Source: an uncultured Acidimicrobiaceae bacterium (GTDB taxonomy: Bacteria; Actinomycetota; Acidimicrobiia; Acidimicrobiales; Ilumatobacteraceae). Taken from it: 5,425 bases of DNA. Where the stretch lies: NCBI GenBank assembly GCA_903904615.1, contig CAIVDG010000211.1, positions 1 through 5,425 of the forward strand. Reading direction: 5' to 3'. The notes under the pieces were generated by a model. The model was not told the origin of the DNA. It ran no database searches and was given only the letters and a program-made list of their open reading frames with translations. This document shows positions 1 through 5,425 of the stretch, one piece after another (positions within the stretch are counted from its first letter, which is position 1; each line of letters begins with the position of its first letter). The position numbers and the translations under genes are program-made.

Positions 1-485
1 AGTGATTGTGCAGTGAGTACTTGAGTCGGTACAAGCGGTGTGAGGGAAAACAAGTTGAGTGCACCTACAACAACACCTTGCGCTTCAAGCGGTAACGCGT
101 AAACAGCAACAAAGTTTTCAGCCGCCGCAAGCGGAGAGAAGTGAGGCCAACGTGTGTCGGACGAAATGTTTTCGCTACTCACTAGTTGCTTTGTCTTGCA
201 GCAATCGCGACACGGACCTTCATCGTTCTGAACTTGAAACAAGTCGAGCACTTTTGCCGCATGGCTAGATGAGCCAATGACGTGTAGAGCATTACTTTCA
301 TCAACGAGAAGTATTCCTGCGGCAGACACGGGCAACAGTTGCACGCATTGAGCAGCCAGCACGGAAAAGACATTCACAATGCTGGCGCCGTGTGTTGCCA
401 TTTGCCCTACGTCGACAAGCGTGGCTGCAAGTTGTGCTTGACCAGTGTGTTGATCAACAGGAAGGTGTTGTTCCGGCGTAACCAT
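1..485 (-). CDS. GAF-domain regulator, probably GAF-ANTAR type, 3' end cut by window edge
   Basis: This reading frame starts at ATG 485 and stays open to base 1, giving 161 complete residues with no stop, so the gene continues beyond the left edge. The visible part is a GAF sensor domain at about residues 18-150. It has the hallmarks of the actinobacterial GAF-ANTAR family: an LPVSAAGILLVDE core strand (about 51-63), the NDEGPCRDC loop (about 87-95, Cys92 and Cys95), TRWPHFSPLA (about 111-120) and the closing strands ALPLEAQGVVVGALNLF (about 130-146). Proteins with this GAF type normally end in a C-terminal ANTAR RNA-binding domain that acts as an antiterminator; that part would lie outside the window, so it is inferred. 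An AGGA ribosome site lies 5 bases before the ATG and overlaps the stop of the preceding GAF-ANTAR gene, which supports this start and co-transcription. The ligand is unknown; an extra Cys96 follows Cys95. Confidence 0.88.
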   Translation of the reverse strand, partial: MVTPEQHLPVDQHTGQAQLAATLVDVGQMATHGASIVNVFSVLAAQCVQLLPVSAAGILLVDESNALHVIGSSSHAAKVLDLFQVQNDEGPCRDCCKTKQLVSSENISSDTRWPHFSPLAAAENFVAVYALPLEAQGVVVGALNLFSLTPLVPTQVLTAQS

Positions 486-490
486 GGTGT

Positions 491-494
491 TCCT
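491..494 (-). promoter_or_regulatory. Ribosome binding site of the second GAF gene
   Basis: On the minus strand AGGA lies 5 bases before ATG 485. Its first two bases are the last two of the TAG stop codon of the upstream GAF-ANTAR gene, an arrangement typical of translationally coupled operon genes. It fixes the start of the partial GAF gene. Confidence 0.65.
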
Positions 495-1191
495 ATTTCT
501 CTAAAGATTCTTCTCGAGCGATGATGGCGCGAGCCACATCGACCAATTGACGGTGTGTTGAGAACGCGGTGCTTCGGAGACGCACCATTGCTTCCAAAAT
601 GGGAACCGAGAGTTGTTCGGACACCATTCCTGCGGCTTGTTGAACAATTGTGTGATGTTGCACATCTTGCCCTAATTCCGACAGGGCTGTGTCCAACGAG
701 ACTCCGGCAAGGTCATTCAAGATGGCTTCAAGCGCAACATCGGCGAGGACACCACCATCGAAGTATTCGCTGGGAGTGGGTGAGTGAGGTTCGGTCCAAT
801 ATGCGGTGATGGCACCAAGCCTCACGGCACCCGTGTGAATAGGGAAACTAAGGACGGCACGAACTCCCGCTTTTGAGGCTTCATCGCAGAACAGTGGCCA
901 CCGTTCCTGTTCAACGTAGCCATTGGTGTCCGCCAGGATCATGGGCGTGGAGTGGCGAACTGCGGACACGGTGGGGCCGTCGCCAAGCACCATCTGGCGT
1001 TCGTCCATTTGAGAGGTCAGGGAGGAGCCCCCCGTAATGGTGGTGATGTCGTATCCCATACTGAGAACGAGTGAGCACTGTGCGGCTTTCAACACAGTGC
1101 TGGCAACAGACATGATTCGTTCGCCAAGACTGAGAGAGTCGGCATCTTCGTACAGCGCGTGTGCGAGCTCGGTGCGTCTATCTGCAGGCAC
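493..1191 (-). CDS. GAF and ANTAR domain regulator (putative transcription antiterminator)
   Basis: The product is 232 residues. Residues about 20-160 form a GAF sensor domain; recognisable blocks are MVLGDGPTVSAV (67-78), ERWPLF (96-101) and VRAVLSFPI followed by RLGAITAYW (110-132). Residues about 176-226 match an ANTAR domain: VQQAAGMVSEQL (183-194), then an amphipathic EAMVRLRSTAF helix and QLVDVARAIIA (215-225). ANTAR domains bind paired RNA hairpins and prevent termination; GAF domains bind small ligands or respond to signals, so a ligand-gated cytoplasmic RNA-binding regulator is inferred. The start is GTG at 1191; an in-frame TGA lies 15 bases upstream, so no longer start is possible, and the next ATG (residue 27) would cut into the GAF domain. 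Shine-Dalgarno complementarity is weak (GAAAG nine bases upstream). It is followed after 7 bases by a second GAF gene, forming a tandem pair of related sensors, and is divergent from the sulfatase gene. No kinase or response regulator is adjacent. The ligand is not known. Confidence 0.9.
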   Translation of the reverse strand: MPADRRTELAHALYEDADSLSLGERIMSVASTVLKAAQCSLVLSMGYDITTITGGSSLTSQMDERQMVLGDGPTVSAVRHSTPMILADTNGYVEQERWPLFCDEASKAGVRAVLSFPIHTGAVRLGAITAYWTEPHSPTPSEYFDGGVLADVALEAILNDLAGVSLDTALSELGQDVQHHTIVQQAAGMVSEQLSVPILEAMVRLRSTAFSTHRQLVDVARAIIAREESLEK

Positions 1192-1301
1192 AAGAGTTCG
1201 CTTTCACCCCTGCAACCTACTTGCGTTGGTGCTTCGGTCTTGTGACTGTGTTTGACATTAGGTACAAGAATTACGATGAGAGAAATACAAAGGGGGGCAC
1301 C
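1192..1301. promoter_or_regulatory. Divergent intergenic region with presumed promoters for regulators and sulfatase
   Basis: These 110 bases separate the GAF-ANTAR gene (leftward) from the sulfatase gene (rightward), so promoters for both operons must lie here or inside the gene ends. On the plus strand a perfect TTGACA occurs at 1252-1257, but the best -10-like hexamer, TACGAT at 1272-1277, is only 14 bases away, which is short. An alternative pair is TTGTGA at 1240-1245 and TACAAG at 1263-1268 with a 17-base spacer. A short inverted repeat, CTTGT at 1239-1243 and ACAAG at 1264-1268, brackets this zone and could be an operator. No convincing minus-strand promoter and no clear twin hexaloop hairpins of the ANTAR target type were seen. 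Presence of regulation is safe; the exact boxes are not. Confidence 0.4.
1291..1297 (+). promoter_or_regulatory. Ribosome binding site of the sulfatase gene
   Basis: AGGGGGG ends four bases before ATG 1302. It decides the start: the same frame is open upstream to 1161, but that extension would overlap the divergent GAF-ANTAR gene, has no comparable ribosome site and does not look like sulfatase sequence. Confidence 0.7.
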
Positions 1302-3536
1302 ATGGGAAAGTACGAGGACATTCGTCCAGGATCAACAATGGCCGAGAACACTCCGGTGTATCCGCCACTTCCAACGGCACCAGCCGGAACACCAAACATC
1401 GTGTTCTGTGTTTTCGACGACGTCGGTTTCTCGGACTTTGGTTGTTACGGAAGTGAAATTGCAACCCCAAACATCGATCGGTTGGCTTCTGGCGGTCTCA
1501 GGTACTCCAATTTCCATACCACTTCATTGTGTTCGCCAACTCGTGCCTCCCTCTTAAGTGGAATGAACCATCACGCAGTAGGGATGGGTTCGTTGGCCAA
1601 CTACGACTACGGGTTCGAGGGCTATCGAGGTCACATCCGCAAAGATGCTGCATTGCTCCCCGAAGTATTGCGTCCTCTTGGGTTTAACTCTTGGGCAGTA
1701 GGGAAGTGGCATCTCACACCTATGCATCACATCGGACCAGCTGGTCCGTTCGACTTGTGGCCAACCCAACGCGGTTTTGATCGTTACTACGGGTTCATGG
1801 ATGGTGCGATGAATCAGTGGGATCCATTTCTTACAGAAGACAACCACCACATTGCTAAGCCCGACAAAGAGGGGTATCACCTCACTGAAGACTTAGTAGA
1901 CAAATCGATTTCGTTAATTGCAAACCAGAAGAGTCTTGCTCCGAACAAACCGTTCTTCTTGTACCTGGCGTTTGGCGCTGGTCACTCACCACATCATGTT
2001 CGTAAAGAACTCATCGATGCGTACGTTCCCATTTTTGAAAAGGGTTGGGACATTACGCGTGACGAACGCATTGCACGGCAGAAGGAAATGGGTCTCATTC
2101 CGCAAGACACTGTGTTGCCTCCACGTAACCCGGGCGTTCGCGCATGGGATGAACTGTCGGGTGATGAGAAGCGTCTCTATGTTCGGTTCCAAGCCGCGTA
2201 TGCAGCAATGCTGACACACACCGATGAGCAGATTGGCAGACTCATTGTCGCTCTAGAGATGGTCGGCCAGATGACCAACACCATCTTTATGGTGATGAGC
2301 GACAACGGAGCATCACAAGAAGGAACTGTTAATGGCACGTTGAATCAGGGTCGTTACTTTGAAAGAACCAAGTTCAATCTTGACGACACACTCCGCTACA
2401 TCGATGAGATTGGTGAAACGCAGTGGTTCAACAACTACCCACTGGGGTGGGCCATGGCGGGCAACACACCATGCAAGTTCTACAAACAAAACACCCACGG
2501 TGGTGGTGTGCGCGACCCGTTAGTTCTGCATTGGCCTGAAGGATTCCCTAAAGAATCCGCAGGAACAATTCGTCATCAGTTCCACCATGTGTCAGACCTT
2601 GCGCCCACCATGCTGGAAGTCATTGGTGTGGAGAAGCCGCAGGAACTGGGCGGAGTGCAACAAATGACCATGCATGGCACATCAATGAGGTACACCTTCG
2701 ATAACCCTGCTGAACCAACACGCAAGAAAGTGCAACATTTTGAAATGTTGGGGCACCGCGGTCTTGTCATGGACGGTTGGAAAGCAGTGGCTATGCACAA
2801 GTACCGCACATCACTTGATGAAGACGAGTGGGAGTTGTACAACCTCAACGAAGATTTCTCCGAGGCACATAACCTTGCGGAAAAGCATCCGGACAAACTT
2901 CGCGAACTTGTTGCTGTGTGGTGGGAAGAAGCTGCAAAGTACAAAGTGTTGCCCATTGAAGATGGCTTGAAGTCGCCGAACAAGAGACCAGTCGAACGTT
3001 TCTACAGACTGTGGCCAGGCACTGAACGTATTCCCTCGGACAACTCACCACAGTTGATGAACACCAGTCACCGCATTACTGCACACATCGTTGTGCCACA
3101 GGGCGGGTGTGAAGGCGTCATCTATAAAGATGGAGACCAATGGGGTGGCTACTCCATGTTTATTCAGAATGGCGAAGTCTGTTATCGCTACCACTTCCCG
3201 CAAGAACCACACGACATTCGCACCAAAGTGAATCTCACACCTGGTGAACACACCATCACGTGGGAGTTCTTGAAGACAACAAGAACCGGTGGAACAGGGA
3301 CACTGCATTTCGACGAGCAACTCATTGGTGAGGTTGAGATTCCGCAGATGATTCGCGGATGGATGCCATTCAACGGAATGGATGTGGGTTGCGATAACGG
3401 CTCTCGCGTGTCGCCTTCGTATGTATCGCCGTTCCGCTTCACGGGTCAGATTCGCTTCATCGATGTTGAATTGCTCAGCACCAAGCCGGGGCCAGACTCC
3501 AAGGTTCATCACGATTCGGAAATGGGCAAGCAGTAG
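1302..3536 (+). CDS. Arylsulfatase, type I (Cys-type, formylglycine-dependent), with C-terminal beta-rich domain
   Basis: The product (744 residues) hydrolyses sulfate esters, releasing sulfate. The alkaline-phosphatase-like catalytic domain spans about residues 30-480. Visible active-site elements are Asp39-Asp40 (calcium ligands, in FCVFDDVGFSDFG), the sulfatase signature Cys77-Ser-Pro-Thr-Arg81, whose cysteine is converted to formylglycine, Lys135 and His137 in GKWHL, His228 in GAGHSPHH, Asp334-Asn335 in MSDNGA (calcium ligands) and Lys395 before HGGGVRDP, probably the second lysine of the sulfate pocket. Residues about 573-744 form a separate beta-rich domain (blocks GGYSMFIQNGEV and PFRFTGQIRFIDVEL). 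This two-part layout and the length resemble the large mycobacterial AtsA/AtsD enzymes (about 787 residues) more than the shorter Pseudomonas arylsulfatase. There is no signal peptide, so a cytoplasmic enzyme is expected. No formylglycine-generating enzyme, sulfate-ester transporter or second sulfatase is in the window. Substrate cannot be assigned. Every catalytic residue looked for is present. The exported protein gene follows after 32 bases. Confidence 0.95.
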   Translation: MGKYEDIRPGSTMAENTPVYPPLPTAPAGTPNIVFCVFDDVGFSDFGCYGSEIATPNIDRLASGGLRYSNFHTTSLCSPTRASLLSGMNHHAVGMGSLANYDYGFEGYRGHIRKDAALLPEVLRPLGFNSWAVGKWHLTPMHHIGPAGPFDLWPTQRGFDRYYGFMDGAMNQWDPFLTEDNHHIAKPDKEGYHLTEDLVDKSISLIANQKSLAPNKPFFLYLAFGAGHSPHHVRKELIDAYVPIFEKGWDITRDERIARQKEMGLIPQDTVLPPRNPGVRAWDELSGDEKRLYVRFQAAYAAMLTHTDEQIGRLIVALEMVGQMTNTIFMVMSDNGASQEGTVNGTLNQGRYFERTKFNLDDTLRYIDEIGETQWFNNYPLGWAMAGNTPCKFYKQNTHGGGVRDPLVLHWPEGFPKESAGTIRHQFHHVSDLAPTMLEVIGVEKPQELGGVQQMTMHGTSMRYTFDNPAEPTRKKVQHFEMLGHRGLVMDGWKAVAMHKYRTSLDEDEWELYNLNEDFSEAHNLAEKHPDKLRELVAVWWEEAAKYKVLPIEDGLKSPNKRPVERFYRLWPGTERIPSDNSPQLMNTSHRITAHIVVPQGGCEGVIYKDGDQWGGYSMFIQNGEVCYRYHFPQEPHDIRTKVNLTPGEHTITWEFLKTTRTGGTGTLHFDEQLIGEVEIPQMIRGWMPFNGMDVGCDNGSRVSPSYVSPFRFTGQIRFIDVELLSTKPGPDSKVHHDSEMGKQ

Positions 3537-3568
3537 TTCCCCATTATCAACAGGGTTAGAGTGGCGAG

Positions 3569-4885
3569 ATGAAGCGTCGTCTCGTTCTTGCCGTCTCTCT
3601 TCTTGCCGCGCTGTGTGCAGTTCCGCTTGCCGGACCAGTGTCCACAGTGAAGGCAAATCCGGTTGGTGTCTACGTCTACAACACGACACTTGTTGCTAAC
3701 AAGGGCCTTCAGTTCTGTGCGCCAGGTGTTGTAAAGGGTTGTATCGATTCCATCACTGTGAACGGAGTCCAACTCACTCAGGTGAATTCACCCAGTCTCG
3801 CGTCGTATCAAATAGGCGGCGGCCTCTACGGCGGCCCGTGTCGCTTCGTAGACACCACAGTGTCTCAGTGTGAGTTCCCTTACCTTGTGCTCTTCCCGTA
3901 CGCGCATGTGCTTGGGCCAAATGCATCGTTGGGTGACGTGGTTATCAATTTCCGCCGACAAGCAACGGAGCATCCCACCTCTGCAGTGAACGCTGTCATT
4001 GTGAACGGATCACTTCAATCGTTTTCACCGGCTGCACCAGGTCTGCGTGATGTTGCAAGCATTTCTGCGCGTGCAGTTGAGGTTCATTCAGCGTCTACTG
4101 GTTACTGCATTGGCTGGGTGAGCGAGATAGACGGTTGTGTCATCGGTGAGACAGGAACATCAAAGGTCACAAACAGATTGTCAATGTTGTTGCTGCCCGC
4201 AATGCGTAGTTCCATTGTTCCTCCGGACAAAGCTGATGAAACATGTCGTCAGATTGACATCTCAAATGCATGCATCATCAATGTGTTTGATGAAACCAGT
4301 AGAGGCGGATGGGTTGATACCGATGCATCCGTCTTCGGCCTTACTTCTACCGATCGATATACGGGCGCAGCACAGTTAAAGATTGCTGGGCCGCATTACA
4401 AGTTCCCTGTCAATGGGTCGAGCGAATTGAACCAATCGTATTTTCGAATGTTTCTGCCGAAGGCATACCTTGACGTGTCATTTGGATTGACACCATCTCA
4501 AGCGAACGCCACGTCTCTACCGGTGAAGAGAACCGCAGGGAACGGATCCACAGTTCCTGTTACCCAATACATCCCAAGCGCTGATGGTCTATTGGTGTCA
4601 TCAACTGGAATTGGTTTCTCTACGCCCATAATGTCTGTGCAGCGAATTCTTACTGTGAAGCGCAACCAGAAAGTGACTGCGACGACACTATTAAAGGCAG
4701 CCGGCGTGTATCAATCATTGAAGTTTGGAAAAGCGACGGTACAAGTCAGTTCGAAAAACGGCATGAAGTACTCCGCAAAGCGTTACCAATTTACAAAAGT
4801 TCGAACGCTGACTGTCACAATCAAGTACCGCTCTACAAAGTTGGCTATCTCTGAACGCAGGCTGACGGTAAACGTCGTCAGGTAA
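3569..4885 (+). CDS. Exported cysteine-paired protein of unknown function
   Basis: I do not recognise a characterised family. The 438-residue product opens with a Sec-type signal peptide: MKRR, a hydrophobic stretch at residues 5-22, and a likely cleavage after VKA (residue 29); the cysteine at 16 does not sit in a proper lipobox, so it is probably not a lipoprotein. The mature protein has exactly eight cysteines in four close pairs: 50/58, 91/101, 180/190 and 226/235. Disulfide-closed hairpins outside the cytoplasm are therefore likely (inference). A middle region (about 245-355) contains GPHYKFPVNG and YFRMFLPKAYLDVSFG. Residues about 359-438 are a distinct, strongly basic segment (about 19 Lys/Arg against one Glu), possibly binding a polyanion or the cell surface. 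Start ATG 3569 has only a weak ribosome site, but the signal peptide begins there. It lies 32 bases after the sulfatase with no terminator between, so co-transcription is plausible. No transmembrane anchor or sorting motif is visible at the C-terminus. Confidence 0.85.
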   Translation: MKRRLVLAVSLLAALCAVPLAGPVSTVKANPVGVYVYNTTLVANKGLQFCAPGVVKGCIDSITVNGVQLTQVNSPSLASYQIGGGLYGGPCRFVDTTVSQCEFPYLVLFPYAHVLGPNASLGDVVINFRRQATEHPTSAVNAVIVNGSLQSFSPAAPGLRDVASISARAVEVHSASTGYCIGWVSEIDGCVIGETGTSKVTNRLSMLLLPAMRSSIVPPDKADETCRQIDISNACIINVFDETSRGGWVDTDASVFGLTSTDRYTGAAQLKIAGPHYKFPVNGSSELNQSYFRMFLPKAYLDVSFGLTPSQANATSLPVKRTAGNGSTVPVTQYIPSADGLLVSSTGIGFSTPIMSVQRILTVKRNQKVTATTLLKAAGVYQSLKFGKATVQVSSKNGMKYSAKRYQFTKVRTLTVTIKYRSTKLAISERRLTVNVVR

Positions 4886-4924
4886 AAACAAAAGAGCCGG
4901 CCGAGGCATAGCCCCGACCGACTC
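4883..4924 (-). terminator. Intrinsic terminator of the fasciclin gene
   Basis: Read on the minus strand, bases 4924 to 4894 form a 14-pair stem with a 3-base loop, followed by the T-rich run TTTTGTTTTTA (4893 to 4883). Three of the 14 pairs are G-U in the minus-strand RNA; the same positions become A-C mismatches in plus-strand RNA, and the plus side lacks a good T-run, so the element is built for the leftward transcript. It begins 17 bases after the fasciclin stop codon and its T-run overlaps the stop codon of the convergent exported-protein gene. Weak bidirectional function cannot be excluded. Confidence 0.85.
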
Positions 4925-4941
4925 AATTGTTTGGCGTGTTC

Positions 4942-5425
4942 TTACAGGGCTGAAAGATCGACCGATGGTGGAACGATCACTGCGTCGATGACATGGATGA
5001 CGCCATTTGATGCAGGGATGTCTGTTGAAGTCACGTTGGCAGCGTTTACCATCACGCCACCATCAGTGGTGACAGCAAATGTAGAACCTTCAAGACTTGT
5101 CACATCACCAGCCATCACGTCAGCTGCCATCACCTTTGCGGCCACCACGTGGTAGGTCAGAATCTTGATAAGAACAGCCTTGTTCTCTGGAAGCAGCAAC
5201 TTCTCTAGAAGACCTGCGGGCAATGCTTCGAATGCCGCATTCGTTGGAGCGAACACTGTGAGAGGGCCTTCACCCGATAATGCCTCACCGAGGTCGGCTG
5301 CGGTAATTGCTGCAACGAGTGTTGAGAAGTCGGCATTGTCTTGTGCAACTTCCACGATTGTTCCGGGCATTTGAGACATTTCAGTGGTGTCGGATGCTGG
5401 AACAGTTGTGTCTGCAGTTGAACCG
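4942..5425 (-). CDS. Fasciclin (FAS1) domain protein, probably exported, 5' end outside window
   Basis: The frame is open from the right edge to TAA 4942, giving 160 visible residues. The first roughly 20 (STADTTVPASDTTEMSQMPG) form a Ser/Thr/Pro/Ala/Asp-rich linker, then one complete FAS1 domain of about 130 residues follows: IVEVAQDNADFSTLVAAI at its start, the H1 block GPLTVFAPTNAAFEALP, the central LTYHVV motif, and the H2 block SNGVIHVIDAVIVPP near the end. The product stops 5 residues after that. FAS1 domains mediate adhesion or carbohydrate and matrix contact; bacterial single-domain versions are usually secreted or lipid-anchored. The signal sequence would lie outside the window, so export is inferred from the linker and family habit. 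The internal ATG at 5379 could be taken as a start, but the open, linker-like sequence upstream argues that it is internal. The gene is convergent with the exported-protein gene and ends at its own terminator; no functional link with the sulfatase is evident. Confidence 0.92.
   Translation of the reverse strand, partial: GSTADTTVPASDTTEMSQMPGTIVEVAQDNADFSTLVAAITAADLGEALSGEGPLTVFAPTNAAFEALPAGLLEKLLLPENKAVLIKILTYHVVAAKVMAADVMAGDVTSLEGSTFAVTTDGGVMVNAANVTSTDIPASNGVIHVIDAVIVPPSVDLSAL

Noticed and set aside
182..373. Short minus-strand open frame with Cys-rich product at the left end
   Set aside because: It overlaps the partial GAF gene in another frame of the same strand, and that gene has clear family motifs.
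1241..1257. TGTGA and TGACA half-sites resembling a Crp/FNR-type operator
   Set aside because: Spacing is 7 instead of 6 bases and the second half departs from the consensus; too weak to call.
1161..1301. Upstream extension of the sulfatase reading frame by 47 codons
   Set aside because: It overlaps the divergent GAF-ANTAR gene, has no good ribosome site and does not resemble sulfatase N-termini, whereas ATG 1302 has AGGGGGG just upstream.
2576..2983. Minus-strand open frame of 135 codons inside the sulfatase gene
   Set aside because: Ser/Cys-rich translation typical of antisense to coding sequence; no motif, no ribosome site.
3607..3616. Lipobox around Cys16 of the exported protein
   Set aside because: The residue before the cysteine is Leu instead of Gly, Ala or Ser, and a better signal-peptidase I site follows at residue 29.
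3045..3689. Long minus-strand open frame (214 codons) across the end of the sulfatase and start of the exported protein
   Set aside because: It is antisense to two well-supported genes, has low-complexity Arg/His/Cys-rich composition and no recognisable domain; it is a shadow frame.
5377..5379. ATG as the true start of the fasciclin gene
   Set aside because: The frame is open upstream to the edge with a Ser/Thr/Pro-rich linker typical of exported FAS1 proteins, and no purine-rich ribosome site precedes this ATG.

Overview
The window looks like ordinary chromosome from a high- to mid-GC actinobacterium (base composition roughly half G+C by eye, not calculated). The best hints are two adjacent GAF/ANTAR-type regulators, a family concentrated in Actinobacteria; a large arylsulfatase with the domain layout of the mycobacterial AtsA/AtsD enzymes; and a fasciclin-domain protein with a Ser/Thr/Pro/Ala-rich lead-in. 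An aquatic acidimicrobial lineage (Ilumatobacter-like) would fit, but this is a lineage guess from protein style and not something the bases prove.

Layout. On the minus strand, positions 1-1191 hold two consecutive regulator genes reading leftward. First comes a complete 232-residue GAF-ANTAR protein (1191 to 493). Seven bases later comes a second GAF-domain protein that starts at 485 and runs off the left edge, so its C-terminus, where an ANTAR domain would be expected, is not visible. A 110-base divergent intergenic region (1192-1301) separates them from a plus-strand pair: a 744-residue cysteine-type sulfatase (1302-3536), then, after 32 bases and no visible terminator, a 438-residue exported protein of unknown function (3569-4885). 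Converging on that pair from the right edge is a minus-strand fasciclin-domain gene (4942-5425, 5' end outside the window), whose transcript ends at a strong intrinsic terminator (4883-4924) that touches the stop codon of the exported protein.

How it may work together (inference). The GAF-ANTAR proteins are likely ligand-sensing RNA-binding antiterminators. They are divergent from the sulfatase operon, so control of sulfate-ester use is an attractive but unproven idea. The sulfatase has the Cys-x-Pro-x-Arg maturation motif, so it needs a formylglycine-generating enzyme encoded elsewhere. It lacks a signal peptide and should act in the cytoplasm, whereas its downstream neighbour and the fasciclin protein are predicted to be, or to be probably, extracytoplasmic. 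The least understood item is the 438-residue exported protein, which has four evenly spaced cysteine pairs and a strongly basic C-terminal segment. Nothing mobile, no RNA gene, no CRISPR array and no broken gene was found.
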